A DNA stretch of 9,690 nucleotides, from contig CAYSBK010000084.1 in NCBI GenBank assembly GCA_964429265.1, forward strand, positions 1 to 9,690, read 5' to 3'. The translations under genes and the position numbers were made by a program. Source of the stretch: CAYSBK01 sp964429265 (GTDB lineage: Bacteria > Planctomycetota > Phycisphaerae > Sedimentisphaerales > Anaerobacaceae). The first letter of the stretch is position 1. The number at the start of each line of letters is the position of its first letter. The notes beneath the pieces were generated by a model. It was given only the letters and a program-made list of their open reading frames with translations. It searched no databases and had not been told where the DNA came from. Below, in pieces: positions 1-6,552 of this stretch.

Positions 1-2100
1 TATGCCTGCCGGGCGGGAACGAGTACGAACTATTACACCGGCCCGACGCTTCCGGCGCCCTACCAGCGGAAGGCCCCAGCCAAGCCGCACGCACAGGCTC
101 CGGGCCAATCCCCCCTGCCGCCAAACAAATGGGGACTGTACGCCATGCACGGCAACCTGGAGGAATGGTGCTATGACTGGTACGGGCCCTACCGGCCTGG
201 CGCCCAGGTGGACCCGGTAGGCTACAGCAGCGGTGAGTTTCGTGTTACGCGAGGCGGCAGCTTCGGCGGCGACAGTTACTTTCTGCGATCAGCCAACCGG
301 ATGGGGGCGGTCGCGGAAACGCGGAACTGGGTGACGGGCTTTCGCGTGGTCATCGGGCGGATGCCGAAGACCAAGCCGTTGACCCAGCCTGTGCCGCTTC
401 ATCGCCGCAACGTTGTTCGCCGCGACGCTGCGGTGGTAAAAGCCGGCCCCGATCCGGACAAGCCGTTTTTCAGAGGGCCGCTGCGGTACGTCAATATGCC
501 GCGAGGTTCGGATGGTCCGGTTTATACCTGCCACAATCACGACTCTGCTATTGCCGAATGTCCCAACGGGGACCTGCTGGCGGTGTGGTACACCTGCCAC
601 GACGAGCACGGACGTGAGCTGGCGCTGGCGGCAAGCCGGCTGCGGCCGGGCAGCGACCAGTGGGAGCAGGCGTCGCTGTTTTTCTACGTGCCGGACCGCA
701 ACAACCACGCGCCGGCATTGTGGTATGACGACAAAAAGCAGATGCTTTATCATTTTTCCGGCGTTTCGGCGGCCAGAAGCAGGAGCCTGTCGGCTATCGT
801 GATGCGCACGAGTTCCGACAGCGGTGCAACGTGGTCGGGACCGAGGCTGATTGTGCCGGGGTTCGAGCGGAATCATCTGCCGAGCGAGCCGGTTTTCAGA
901 ATGGACGACGGAACAATAGTGTTCGCGATAGACGGGCCGAACACCCTGTGGATGAGCAAGGACGAAGGTGCAAGCTGGTTCACGCCCGAAGGCGACATAC
1001 CCGGCATACACGCGGGGGTAACGCAGCTTAACGACGGGCGGCTTTTTGCGCTGAGCCGGGGCTATGAAGTTGACGGCAAGATGCCGATCAGCATCTCCAC
1101 GGACGGCGGAAAGACCTTTACCCAGAAAGCAAGTCCGTTTCCACCGGTGGCCGGAGGTCAGCGACTTGCACTATTGAAACTTCGAAGCGGAGAGCTTGTG
1201 CTGGCGTCATTCACCGGTGAAGGCGGTCCGGGTATGTGGATAACGGATGCCTCGGGCACGAAGCGCAACATAAGGGGGCTTTTTGCGGCGATGTCGGAAG
1301 ACGACGGAAAGACCTGGCCCTATATTCGACTGATTACCGACGACGGACCGGCAAGGACGATAGAATGTACCGACGGAGCGGCCATCACGATGAGCGCCCG
1401 CAACAGCGAATACCGCGGCTATCTGTCGGCGTGCCAGAGCCTCGACGGGCTGATACACGTAATAAGCAGCCGGAATCACTACGCGTTCAACAAGGCCTGG
1501 CTGCGTACGCCGCCGCCACCGCCCTGCGACGAGCCTGTGCGGGTGCAGGCGGCCGTCGAGACGTTTGATGGGCCTGATGACTTCGACCTTGCTGACTGGC
1601 ACGACTACAAAGGCCCGTCAGGTCGGTTCAACGGCAAGGGCCAGTACACGCTGGTGTCGGGTTCGCATTATAACGGGTTCAACAGGCTCGTCGGAAAAGG
1701 CTCCTTCGAGGGGGTGTTTGTATTGAAAAACATCAGGTACAACCCGCAGGGGCCGCGAATCTCGGAGGGGGTGACGCTGGGCTTTCGGGACTCGATGGCG
1801 GTCGGAGCGGGCACGATGTTTATCTGGATAAAGCAGCACCAGCTATTCTCTCGAGTGGCCAAGCCGATACCGCTGTCCGAACCACCGAAGTCCGCGAAGA
1901 TAAAGTTCATCTACAACGACACGACCGGGCGATGGCGGATATTCTACGGTCTTGACGGAGCCGAACCAACAAATGAGCTGGTTGCCCCGGATGGCAGAGA
2001 GATAAGGTACGCCAACGGCAGCAGCGAATCGCTGGCGGCATACATTCTGATGAGCAACGGCTCGGTGGACCTGGATTACTTCGAAATCAAGCCCTTTTAG
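1..2100 (+). CDS. FGE-like / BNR (sialidase-fold) / C-terminal jelly-roll-like fusion protein, 5' end outside window
   Basis: The reading frame is open from base 1 to a TAG at 2098-2100 (699 residues visible). The ATG at 145 is internal, because residues before it (YACRAGTSTNYYTG, then NKWGLY) are typical of the formylglycine-generating-enzyme-like fold (PF03781-type). That domain runs to about residue 118 and contains MHGNLEEWCYDWYGPY, RGGSF at 84-88 and GFRVV. A linker (about 119-160) leads to a BNR/sialidase-type beta-propeller (about 161-505) with four Asp-box motifs: SSDSGATW 271-278, SKDEGASW 319-326, STDGGKTF 366-373 and SEDDGKTW 432-439. Residues from about 518 to the end look like a concanavalin/jelly-roll domain, an assignment made only from general character. 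The FGE-like part lacks both catalytic cysteines of true FGE. I cannot assign sialidase catalytic residues, so glycan binding or another glycosidase/lyase activity is possible. It sits 11 nt upstream of a sulfatase, probably in one operon. Any export signal would lie outside the window. Confidence 0.85.
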   Translation, partial: YACRAGTSTNYYTGPTLPAPYQRKAPAKPHAQAPGQSPLPPNKWGLYAMHGNLEEWCYDWYGPYRPGAQVDPVGYSSGEFRVTRGGSFGGDSYFLRSANRMGAVAETRNWVTGFRVVIGRMPKTKPLTQPVPLHRRNVVRRDAAVVKAGPDPDKPFFRGPLRYVNMPRGSDGPVYTCHNHDSAIAECPNGDLLAVWYTCHDEHGRELALAASRLRPGSDQWEQASLFFYVPDRNNHAPALWYDDKKQMLYHFSGVSAARSRSLSAIVMRTSSDSGATWSGPRLIVPGFERNHLPSEPVFRMDDGTIVFAIDGPNTLWMSKDEGASWFTPEGDIPGIHAGVTQLNDGRLFALSRGYEVDGKMPISISTDGGKTFTQKASPFPPVAGGQRLALLKLRSGELVLASFTGEGGPGMWITDASGTKRNIRGLFAAMSEDDGKTWPYIRLITDDGPARTIECTDGAAITMSARNSEYRGYLSACQSLDGLIHVISSRNHYAFNKAWLRTPPPPPCDEPVRVQAAVETFDGPDDFDLADWHDYKGPSGRFNGKGQYTLVSGSHYNGFNRLVGKGSFEGVFVLKNIRYNPQGPRISEGVTLGFRDSMAVGAGTMFIWIKQHQLFSRVAKPIPLSEPPKSAKIKFIYNDTTGRWRIFYGLDGAEPTNELVAPDGREIRYANGSSESLAAYILMSNGSVDLDYFEIKPF

Positions 2101-2104
2101 GAGG
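2099..2104 (+). promoter_or_regulatory. Shine-Dalgarno AGGAGG of the sulfatase, overlapping the upstream stop codon
   Basis: AGGAGG begins inside the TAG stop of the preceding gene and lies 7 nt before the ATG at 2112. This fixes the sulfatase start and suggests that translation of the two genes is coupled. Confidence 0.85.
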
Positions 2105-2111
2105 CGAAGGT

Positions 2112-3464
2112 ATGGGTCGGACGACGCGTCGACAGTTCTTGCGGATACTGGGTGCCGGTGCGGTGTCACTGGCGGCGCCGGGTTGTTTTCAGCAGGTCGC
2201 AGGCGGCAGAAAAAGACCCAACATAGTTTTCATAATGGCCGACGACGTCGGCTGCGAAGTGCTGGGCTGCTACGGCGGAACGTCGTACCGAACACCCAAC
2301 CTCGACAGGCTTGCATCGACGGGCATACGGTTTACGCATTGCTACAGTTCACCGCTTTGCGCGCCGTCGCGGGTAAAGATAATGACGGGCCGGTACGGCT
2401 TTCGCAACTACAAGAAATGGGGACACATCCCACCTGATGAAGTTACCTTCGGCCACGTTTTGCAGTCGGCGGGATACGCCACGGCACTGGCGGGCAAATG
2501 GCAGATGTGCCTGCTCAAGGACGACCCACAGCACGTAACGAAAATGGGCTTTCAGCAGAACTGCTGTTTCGGCTGGCACGAGGGACCGAGATACTACAAC
2601 CCACTTATCTGGCAAAACGGCAAGCTCCGTACCGACGTAAAAGACAAGTACGGCCCCGACGTTTATTGCCGGTTTCTTACCGATTTTATCGAGGCCAACC
2701 GGGACCGGCCTTTCCTGGCGTATTACCCGATGACCCTGGCACACGAAATCAGCAACGACCTGGGCCAGCCCCCGCCTCCGGGTCCCTCCGGCCGATACCA
2801 GAGCTATAAGGAGCTGGTCGAGTATATGGACGTGCTGGTCGGCAGGATAGTTGATACCCTGGAGAGGCTTAACCTGCGAAGAGAGACGTTGATTCTGTTT
2901 ACCGGTGATAACGGCACGCCCGACCGCTTCATAACGAGGGTGGAAAACGGCAAGTACATCAGAGAGCCGATACGGTCGAAAGTGGGCGATAAAATAGTGG
3001 TGGGCGGCAAGGGCAAACTCACCGACGCCGGCACGCACGTTCCGCTTATCGCCAACTGGCCCGGGACAACACCGGCCGGGAAAGTGTGCAACGACCTTGT
3101 GGACTTCAGCGATTTTTTGCCGACTTTTGCGGAATTGGCCGGGGCGCCGCTTCCGGCGGGCGTCGTTATTGACGGCAGAAGCTTTGCGCCACAATTGCAG
3201 GGCCGAGTCGGCAACCCTCGCAAGTGGGCGTATTGTCAGTGGCGGGGCAAGGCCTGGATACGAACGCAGCGGTGGAAGCTTTACAGTGACGGCCGGCTGT
3301 ACGATATGAAGAACGACCCCGATGAAAAATCACCGCTGTCACCCGCGACCGAGCCGCCGGAGGCGGCAGCGGTTCGCCGGATGCTACAGGCCGAACTCGA
3401 AAAGCTGCAGCCACAATCGCAGACGAACGACGCCTATCGCAAGCGGGATGTTCACCGCGTGTAG
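2112..3464 (+). CDS. Type I (formylglycine-dependent) sulfatase, Tat-exported putative lipoprotein
   Basis: 450-residue arylsulfatase-family hydrolase, expected to cleave sulfate esters, probably from a glycan. The N-terminus has a twin-arginine motif (R6 R7 Q F L), a hydrophobic stretch and a lipobox-like LAAPGC with Cys25, so the enzyme is probably folded in the cytoplasm, exported by Tat and lipid-anchored. The metal site starts at D44-D45 (IVFIMADD). The modification motif is C83-A-P-S-R, followed by TGR at 92-94; Cys83 would become formylglycine. FTGDNG at 263-268 supplies further metal ligands (D266, N267), and GGKGKLTDAGTHVPLI contains the probable catalytic K300 and H309. The usual GKWH motif reads GKWQ (K129, Q131). 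The C-terminal subdomain (RWKLYSDGRLYDMKNDPDE) is normal and the length is typical. The substrate cannot be read from sequence. It follows the FGE-like/BNR gene by 11 nt, and its 3' end overlaps the convergent galM. Confidence 0.95.
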   Translation: MGRTTRRQFLRILGAGAVSLAAPGCFQQVAGGRKRPNIVFIMADDVGCEVLGCYGGTSYRTPNLDRLASTGIRFTHCYSSPLCAPSRVKIMTGRYGFRNYKKWGHIPPDEVTFGHVLQSAGYATALAGKWQMCLLKDDPQHVTKMGFQQNCCFGWHEGPRYYNPLIWQNGKLRTDVKDKYGPDVYCRFLTDFIEANRDRPFLAYYPMTLAHEISNDLGQPPPPGPSGRYQSYKELVEYMDVLVGRIVDTLERLNLRRETLILFTGDNGTPDRFITRVENGKYIREPIRSKVGDKIVVGGKGKLTDAGTHVPLIANWPGTTPAGKVCNDLVDFSDFLPTFAELAGAPLPAGVVIDGRSFAPQLQGRVGNPRKWAYCQWRGKAWIRTQRWKLYSDGRLYDMKNDPDEKSPLSPATEPPEAAAVRRMLQAELEKLQPQSQTNDAYRKRDVHRV

Positions 3465-4642
3465 AACCTGAAGATGGTCCTGTGGGTATACTTTTCGCCC
3501 GGCCGCAGAATCACCGACGGAAAGTTCGGCTTGTTCGGCGAGTCGGGGAAGTGCTGGGTCTCCAGGCAGAAGCCGTAGCGATGCTTATAGACCCTTCCGC
3601 ACTTGCCGGTGATGGTTCCGTCGAGGAAGTTGCCGCTGTAGAACTGGATGCCCGGCTCGGTGGTATGAACTTCCATCACGCGTCCGGAGGTGGGTTCATA
3701 GACCCTGGCGGCCAGGCTCATCTCGTTGTCTTTCTTGTTCAACACCCAGTTGTGGTCGTAACCGCCGCCGTACTTTAGCTGCCGGTAGTCCTGGTTGATA
3801 CGGGCACCGATCGGCGTCGGCGTGGTGAAATCCATCGGTGTACCCTTGACGGGCCGCAATTCGCCGGTGGGAATCAGGCCTTCGTCGACGGGCGTGAACC
3901 TGTCGGCATTGAGCATCAACACGTGGGAGAGGATGTCGCCCTTTCCCTGGCCGGCAAGATTGAAATAGCTGTGGTGGGTGAGGTTGACCGGCGTGGCCTT
4001 GTCGGTGGTCGCCTCGTAGTCGATGGTAAGCTCGTCGTTGTTGGTCAGCATATAAGTAACGGTGCACGCCAGGTTGCCTGGATAGTTCTCTTCGCCGTCG
4101 GGGCTGAGGTAGGTCAGCTTGACGCCTACCGCATCGTCTTTCCGCACGGGCGCAGCCTCCCAGAGGACCTTGTCGAAACCGACGTTTCCGCCGTGCAGAT
4201 GGTTGGGTCCGTTATTGGCCGCGAGTTTGTATTCGACCCCATCAAGCGTAAACTTCGCACCGCCGATTCGGTTTCCGTAGCGTCCGACGATGGCGCCGAA
4301 ATAGGGATGGCCCTTCAGGTAGCCCTGCAGGTTGTCGAAGCCCAGCGTTACGTCTTCGAGTTTGCCGTTTCGGTCGGGCACCTCGAGCGAAACCACGATT
4401 GCACCGTAGTTCATTATTCGAGCCCGCAGGCCGTTGGCATTGGTCAGTGTATAAAGCTCAACTCCCCTGCCGTCGGGCAATTTGCCGAAAAGTTCTTTTT
4501 GCACGTCCATTTGAACCTGGCCTTTCCTGTAGAGTAATCCGCTTTCCATAGGACACTGCCGGCCGCAGGAACACAACAGCCAGCCCGCCCCGATTAACAC
4601 CGCTGCATTGATACATCGCAAGGTAGTCGAGTTCCGCTTCAT
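3452..4642 (-). CDS. galM: Aldose 1-epimerase (galactose mutarotase), predicted exported lipoprotein
   Basis: 396-residue protein that interconverts alpha and beta anomers of galactose/glucose-type sugars. I chose the ATG at 4642 because AGGAG lies 8 nt upstream and a lipoprotein signal starts there; the longer frame from 4696 lies in the leader. MKRN is followed by a hydrophobic segment and LCSC, placing the lipidated Cys at 26. Family motifs are complete: GRYGNRI (121-126), NHLHGG (H148, H150), NLTHHSYFNL with the probable catalytic acid H224, YDHNW with D296, and LETQHFPDSPN with the probable catalytic base E361. The body matches ordinary GalM proteins (about 340-350 residues) plus about 45 residues of signal and linker. 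It has its own promoter (4709-4736) and converges on the sulfatase, overlapping it by 13 bp. The nearby sulfatase and BNR protein suggest it acts on sugars released from an extracellular or periplasmic glycan (inference). Confidence 0.95.
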   Translation of the reverse strand: MKRNSTTLRCINAAVLIGAGWLLCSCGRQCPMESGLLYRKGQVQMDVQKELFGKLPDGRGVELYTLTNANGLRARIMNYGAIVVSLEVPDRNGKLEDVTLGFDNLQGYLKGHPYFGAIVGRYGNRIGGAKFTLDGVEYKLAANNGPNHLHGGNVGFDKVLWEAAPVRKDDAVGVKLTYLSPDGEENYPGNLACTVTYMLTNNDELTIDYEATTDKATPVNLTHHSYFNLAGQGKGDILSHVLMLNADRFTPVDEGLIPTGELRPVKGTPMDFTTPTPIGARINQDYRQLKYGGGYDHNWVLNKKDNEMSLAARVYEPTSGRVMEVHTTEPGIQFYSGNFLDGTITGKCGRVYKHRYGFCLETQHFPDSPNKPNFPSVILRPGEKYTHRTIFRFYTR

Positions 4643-4660
4643 TTGCAATTCTCCTTGTTC

Positions 4661-4702
4661 CGTTGTTTCATCGTACAACGAGCTGCGCACAGACATCCTG
4701 TG
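4661..4702 (-). repeat. Two inverted repeats in the galM leader
   Basis: CACAG/CTGTG (4688-4692 and 4698-4702, 5-nt loop) and CGTTGT/ACAACG (4661-4666 and 4675-4680, 8-nt loop) are perfect inverted repeats in the predicted leader RNA, the second just upstream of the Shine-Dalgarno. They could be small RNA hairpins affecting stability or translation, or a protein-binding site. The stems are only 5-6 bp, so chance is possible. Confidence 0.35.
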
Positions 4703-4708
4703 GGTGTA

Positions 4709-4736
4709 ATTCTACAGACGGCGGCCCGATTGTAAA
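4709..4736 (-). promoter_or_regulatory. Sigma70-like promoter of galM
   Basis: Reading the minus strand, TTTACA (complement of 4731-4736; 5/6 match to TTGACA), a 16-nt spacer and TAGAAT (complement of 4709-4714; 5/6 match to TATAAT). Transcription would start near 4702, giving a leader of about 60 nt before the ATG at 4642. This implies galM is transcribed on its own rather than only by readthrough from the gene at 4812-6080. Confidence 0.6.
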
Positions 4737-4782
4737 GCGGCCGGAGAGATATTTCCCCCGGCTGCTGGGCCAGCTCCGCGGA

Positions 4783-4804
4783 CAAAGCTGTTTACAACAA
4801 CAGC
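4783..4804 (-). terminator. Possible weak terminator after the Gly-rich secreted-protein gene
   Basis: On the minus strand, GCTGTT / AACAGC (4804-4799 and 4792-4787) form a 6-bp stem with a 6-nt loop, starting 7 nt after the stop codon and followed by TTTG. The stem is short and the T-run is only three bases, so termination would be partial at best. Confidence 0.3.
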
Positions 4805-4811
4805 AGTTCTC

Positions 4812-6080
4812 TCAGCGGGGATAGGCCTCGACGTGAACAGGTATGCTGTTGGTTTCGGCGCCGAGCAGCTCGGCCGCGCCAATCAAGGTTGTAGCGAAGA
4901 ATCTGTACGACTGGGGAGTTTCGGCCTTGACCCTGGAAACGTGCTTGAGGGTATCGAGGAATTTTTTGACGTCCTGTTTCGTGGTTTTCCTTCGGATTGG
5001 TTCGCTGCGACAGACACCGACGGCGGCACTTTGAATAAGCTGCGGGACCATCTTTTCGAACAGCCTGGGCGAAGAGTAAACGTCGGCGGCAAGTATCCGG
5101 TAGCCGTCGGTGACCACCATTCCTGAAATATCCTTGTTGCCGTCGAGCAGGCGCTTACCGTTGGCCAGGTAGTAGTCGATGACTTGCCTTATTCGGGGGT
5201 CGGCGAAGATGTCAATAAGTGCCTTTGTCGGGCTGTCAACGCCGAGAATTCTCAGCTCGGTCTCGATGGCGATATGTATGTTGGCCTGATTGGCAAACGA
5301 TACGAGCTGCTTTCTTATGTACGGGCTGGCCAGGCCGACGTAGCGGAAGTACTCGGGCCGGCCCTGCAGGCGCGACTGCTCTATAAGGCGCCACTTCTCG
5401 AAGCACAAGGCATCCACCGGCAGGTCGGCTTTTGGGGCGACGGTTGACGATGAAGGGGGAATTTGCGCACCGACCGCCAGGTTTTTGAAGGTGCCGGGTC
5501 GCCAGGGCGCGTTTCTATAGCCCGGGCGGTAATAACCTCCGCCGGGCCTATAGCCGCCGGGCCGATAACCGGGTCCATAGCCGCCGGGCCTGTAGCCGCC
5601 GCCGTACGGGTAGCCTCCCAGGATACCACCCGACCTGAAACCCCGGCTTTGCCAGCCGCCGCCAATCAGTCCGCCCCGCGGATAGTACGAGCCGTACGAC
5701 GAGTAGCCACCTCCGATTATCTGGGCAACAACGGGGTAGCTTCCGGGTGGATTGTTTCTGCTGGGGGTGACCAGTGCGGGGTCTTCCTTGAGCAGAACCT
5801 TGCCGCCCGCAAGTTCCTCCTGCAGCGTGGTGTACTTCGTATCCAAATCGGGGGCGGTGGTCTTGAGCGGGTAAACGGTCATATCGACGACGCCGTCATG
5901 GTCGTGGTCGAAAGTCGTCGCCGCTTCGGCAAGCTCCACCGATGCCAGGAACTGCGAAATCGCCTGCGAGGCTCGCCTTTCCTGCGGCGTTCCGCGCGGC
6001 CCGGCCGCCACAGCCTGCACAAACGCCGTCAAACAAACGACCACCGATGCGGCGGACGCGCGGGCAACAGTAGTTTTCAT
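4812..6080 (-). CDS. Secreted protein of unknown function with EF-hand-like loop and Gly/Tyr/Arg/Pro-rich tract
   Basis: 422 residues. The start at 6080 is supported by AGGAGG 6 nt upstream and by a signal peptide beginning there (MKTTVAR, hydrophobic core, probable cleavage after AVAA at 26); the longer frame to 6158 runs into the upstream gene. No family was recognised. Residues 58-66 read DHDHDGVVD, matching the D-x-D-x-D-G-x-x-D pattern of EF-hand/dockerin-type calcium loops, although only one is visible. Residues about 121-197 form a low-complexity tract rich in Gly, Tyr, Arg and Pro. Residues about 215-422 look like an ordinary, mostly helical globular domain, including GKRLLDGNKDISGMVVTDGY. 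The gene follows the glycine-zipper lipoprotein gene by 28 nt on the same strand, so the two are probably cotranscribed. An envelope or surface role is likely; a specific function is not claimed. Confidence 0.8.
   Translation of the reverse strand: MKTTVARASAASVVVCLTAFVQAVAAGPRGTPQERRASQAISQFLASVELAEAATTFDHDHDGVVDMTVYPLKTTAPDLDTKYTTLQEELAGGKVLLKEDPALVTPSRNNPPGSYPVVAQIIGGGYSSYGSYYPRGGLIGGGWQSRGFRSGGILGGYPYGGGYRPGGYGPGYRPGGYRPGGGYYRPGYRNAPWRPGTFKNLAVGAQIPPSSSTVAPKADLPVDALCFEKWRLIEQSRLQGRPEYFRYVGLASPYIRKQLVSFANQANIHIAIETELRILGVDSPTKALIDIFADPRIRQVIDYYLANGKRLLDGNKDISGMVVTDGYRILAADVYSSPRLFEKMVPQLIQSAAVGVCRSEPIRRKTTKQDVKKFLDTLKHVSRVKAETPQSYRFFATTLIGAAELLGAETNSIPVHVEAYPR
5491..5720 (-). repeat. Gly/Tyr/Arg/Pro-rich coding repeat tract
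   Basis: Imperfect tandem coding repeats around GYRPGG, GYGPGYRPGG and GGGY. At DNA level, TAGCCGCCGGGCC occurs exactly at 5551-5563 and 5578-5590, a 27-bp (9-residue) period. The tract is about 77 residues, keeps the frame open and separates the N-terminal region from the C-terminal globular region. It is probably flexible and surface-exposed, and prone to length change by slippage. Confidence 0.8.
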
Positions 6081-6108
6081 AATAAACCTCCTGCGTATCA
6101 GATCAGGC

Positions 6109-6552
6109 TCACTTCTTTTCCTGCTCCTGGAGTTTTCGGGCGATCTCGTTTCTTTCATGTTTCAGTTCCTGCAGTTGCCGCTGCAGTCTTTGCCGGGCCT
6201 GCTCGTCGCTGAGAGCTTCCGGTTCCTCGAGTTGTGTTTCGAGCTGTTCTATCTTGTGTTCGAGACGCTCAAGCTTATCCTCCAATCTGCGTTGTTGATC
6301 TTCTTTCTCGGCGGCCACCCGGTCGGCTTCGCTGAGAAATTGGCCGGTACCTGTTATGGCCGCTCCCAGCAGGGCGCCGGCTGCCGCCTCACCGGACTGA
6401 TAGCCGATGATCCCGCCGATCAGTGCGCCGGCCAGCGCCGACGAATACACGCTGCTTCCTCGAATCCCAGCGCAGCCGCTGCAGGCCGCTATAAGAATCA
6501 TCCCCGCCAACCCAGCCTGTGCAATCGTGGACTTCTTCAGTGAATTGGTCAT
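6109..6552 (-). CDS. Glycine-zipper lipoprotein with C-terminal coiled coil
   Basis: 147 residues from the ATG at 6552, which has GGGGAG 8 nt upstream; an ATG 21 nt further upstream is less likely because it would place that site inside the gene. The N-terminus has two lysines (6-7), a hydrophobic core and the lipobox IAAC with Cys24; Cys27 is a less likely alternative. Residues 38-70 form a small glycine zipper with glycines every four residues (G42, G46, G50, G54, then G59 and G63), as in OmpA-type glycine-zipper lipoproteins that insert in or line the outer membrane. Residues 75-147 are highly charged (EKEDQQRRLEDKLERLEHKI and similar) and should form a long coiled coil, broken near PEALSDEQ. 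It is the first gene of a probable two-gene operon with the Gly-rich secreted protein. The exact role is unknown; envelope anchoring or spacing is a reasonable guess. Confidence 0.85.
   Translation of the reverse strand: MTNSLKKSTIAQAGLAGMILIAACSGCAGIRGSSVYSSALAGALIGGIIGYQSGEAAAGALLGAAITGTGQFLSEADRVAAEKEDQQRRLEDKLERLEHKIEQLETQLEEPEALSDEQARQRLQRQLQELKHERNEIARKLQEQEKK

Noticed and set aside
2349..3194. Minus-strand open frame (281 codons) opposite the sulfatase
   Set aside because: It is a shadow of the sulfatase, whose catalytic motifs are all on the plus strand.
4732..4767. Imperfect hairpin (GCCGG...CCGGC) between the Gly-rich gene and galM as a terminator
   Set aside because: The stem relies on G-U pairs and no T-run follows; it also abuts the galM -35 element.
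5463..6212. Plus-strand open frame (249 codons) opposite the Gly-rich protein
   Set aside because: Its repetitive Ala/Gly/Pro content simply mirrors the repeat tract; the minus-strand gene has a signal peptide and a strong Shine-Dalgarno.
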